The translations under genes and the position numbers were made by a program. A stretch of DNA of 16,584 nt, from positions 1-16,584 of the forward strand of contig CALPQP020000003.1 in the NCBI GenBank assembly GCA_943325745.2, read 5' to 3'. The stretch comes from Gulosibacter massiliensis (GTDB taxonomy: Bacteria; Actinomycetota; Actinomycetes; Actinomycetales; Microbacteriaceae). The notes under the pieces are model-generated. The model did not search any database, was not told where the DNA came from, and saw nothing but the letters and a program-made list of their open reading frames with translations. Below, one piece after another: positions 15,509-16,584 of the stretch; position 1 is the first letter of the stretch; the number at the start of each line of letters is the position of its first letter.

Positions 15509-16584
15509 TTCTTGTCACCGGAATAGTGTTAGCCGGAATTTCGGACGTTTCCGTTGGCAACGGCGTGGCCCATGCCGCGCCCTCTCCGCTCGTTTTCGAG
15601 TCTGCGTCGGTGGGTTCCACCCCTTTCATCGGGGACATCACGGTCTCGGGCGTCCCTCGAAACGCCCATTCCTTCTCGTTTCGCATCGAGCCGAAACCCG
15701 GAACGTTGTCTGAGGCTGTTGGTGCCACTTTCACTCGACAGTATTTGGATCGCAACAGTTATTTCAGCGACTCCACGACGGTCACGATTCCTCTGTTTGG
15801 ACTTTACGATGACTACGACAACACTGTCGTCATCACGGTGAAATCGTGGAAGGGGCGCACAGCGACGCTGAGCCACGAGCTCACGTCGTCCGAATGGTCG
15901 AGTTCGTGCCGAGACACGCTGGCGGGGGCTACCAAGGTGGTGAGCCCGTCAACGACGGTGAAACTTGACTATTCGTTCTTCATGCTCAAGGCCTGGGCGT
16001 GCGGGGCGCACCCCATTGTGATGGACATTGACGGAAACATTAGGTGGGTTGGTACCGCCGGGGGTGCTCAACAGGGCTCGACGTTCTTCCAGAACAATTT
16101 TTATGTAGGAAACGGTAGCGACCTTTACAAAATCACACCGTTCGGTGACTACGCTTCGGTGGGGAATTACTCGGCGGCCGGCTACTCCAATTTCCACCAC
16201 AACATCGACCCGGGTCGAAAGGGAATGCTTCTCGAATTTGACAAGTCTCCCGACGTCGAATCGGACGTCATCGAAGTCGATGTGAACGGTGATGTTTTGG
16301 AAACGTGGGATGTCGCTGACATCGTGCGAAAGGCGATGATCCAGGGCGGTGATGACCCCAGCGCGTTCGTTCGACAGGGAGACGACTGGTTCCATAACAA
16401 TGCGGCGACGTATTGGAAGCAGAAGAACCAACTCGTTCTGTCGGGACGTGAAGACTTTGTAATCGGCATTGGGTACGACGACGACAGAATCAAGTGGATT
16501 CTGGGCGACCCGGACAAGGCGTGGTACACCTACCCGTCACTCCGCGCCTTTGCGCTTGATCTCCCGGCGGGAACCAATCCTCCG
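15478..16584 (+). CDS. Exported arylsulfotransferase (ASST)-family protein, N-terminal 369 aa (cut by window end)
   Basis: The frame runs open to the window end, 369 codons. It has a Sec-type signal peptide: MRKKTAR, a hydrophobic core ~8-21, and a likely cut after AHA at 33. A beta-rich N-terminal domain (~35-145) follows, then beta-propeller-like sequence: [79 protein letters not shown] and [14 protein letters not shown]. These blocks and the His positions (FHHNID, WFHNN) resemble arylsulfate sulfotransferase (AssT), which moves sulfate between phenols outside the cytoplasm. DsbA/DsbL-type partners are not in view. Divergent from trhO. The family call is good; actual enzymatic activity is uncertain because the C-terminal part is missing here. 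Confidence 0.82.
   Translation, partial: MRKKTARIAIVLVTGIVLAGISDVSVGNGVAHAAPSPLVFESASVGSTPFIGDITVSGVPRNAHSFSFRIEPKPGTLSEAVGATFTRQYLDRNSYFSDSTTVTIPLFGLYDDYDNTVVITVKSWKGRTATLSHELTSSEWSSSCRDTLAGATKVVSPSTTVKLDYSFFMLKAWACGAHPIVMDIDGNIRWVGTAGGAQQGSTFFQNNFYVGNGSDLYKITPFGDYASVGNYSAAGYSNFHHNIDPGRKGMLLEFDKSPDVESDVIEVDVNGDVLETWDVADIVRKAMIQGGDDPSAFVRQGDDWFHNNAATYWKQKNQLVLSGREDFVIGIGYDDDRIKWILGDPDKAWYTYPSLRAFALDLPAGTNPP

Overview
The window looks like chromosome of a mid-to-high-GC actinobacterium, most likely a member of the Microbacteriaceae (inference). Supporting signs are GTG/TTG starts at key genes, an sdhC-sdhD-sdhA-sdhB operon, a cytidine deaminase of the mycobacterial CAEC type, an actinobacterial-style Add, and several genes whose -10 box sits only 6-7 bases before the start codon (leaderless mRNA). 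I see no rRNA, tRNA, CRISPR array, insertion sequence or phage gene. Coding density is very high; the longest gap is 176 bp.

Left part (1-5108, all minus strand): the 5' part of trpS, cut by the window edge, follows xth (exonuclease III), which appears to have its own leaderless promoter. Upstream lies the succinate dehydrogenase operon sdhC-sdhD-sdhA-sdhB, followed by a small stand-alone fructose-type PTS IIB domain protein with an unusual active-site loop and a basic tail. Starts in the sdh operon are TTG, GTG, GTG and ATG, each with a good Shine-Dalgarno, with near-contact or overlap at most junctions.

Middle (5174-14491, all plus strand): manC (mannose-1-phosphate guanylyltransferase) is divergent from sdhC, with interleaved promoters. 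A 176-bp gap with a promoter and two dyads then leads into a seven-gene nucleoside uptake and salvage operon: BMP-family lipoprotein, double-NBD ABC ATPase, two permeases, cdd, deoA and add. Four junctions are 4-bp ATGA overlaps. A strong hairpin separates the binding-protein gene from the ATPase gene. Together these genes would capture nucleosides outside the cell, import them, deaminate cytidine and adenosine, and split pyrimidine nucleosides to base and pentose-1-phosphate.

Right end (14488-16584): trhO (rhodanese-type tRNA uridine 5-hydroxylation protein, minus strand) converges on add; their stop codons share the palindrome CTAG. Divergent from trhO is an exported arylsulfotransferase-family protein, cut by the window end. 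Its start region carries a 19/20-base direct repeat and a short overlapping ORF.

The window is mostly core metabolism with recognisable families; I found no convincing new multi-gene system. The items most worth a second look are the orphan IIB protein, the consistent leaderless layout, the dyads ahead of the nucleoside operon, and the duplicated start of the sulfotransferase gene.
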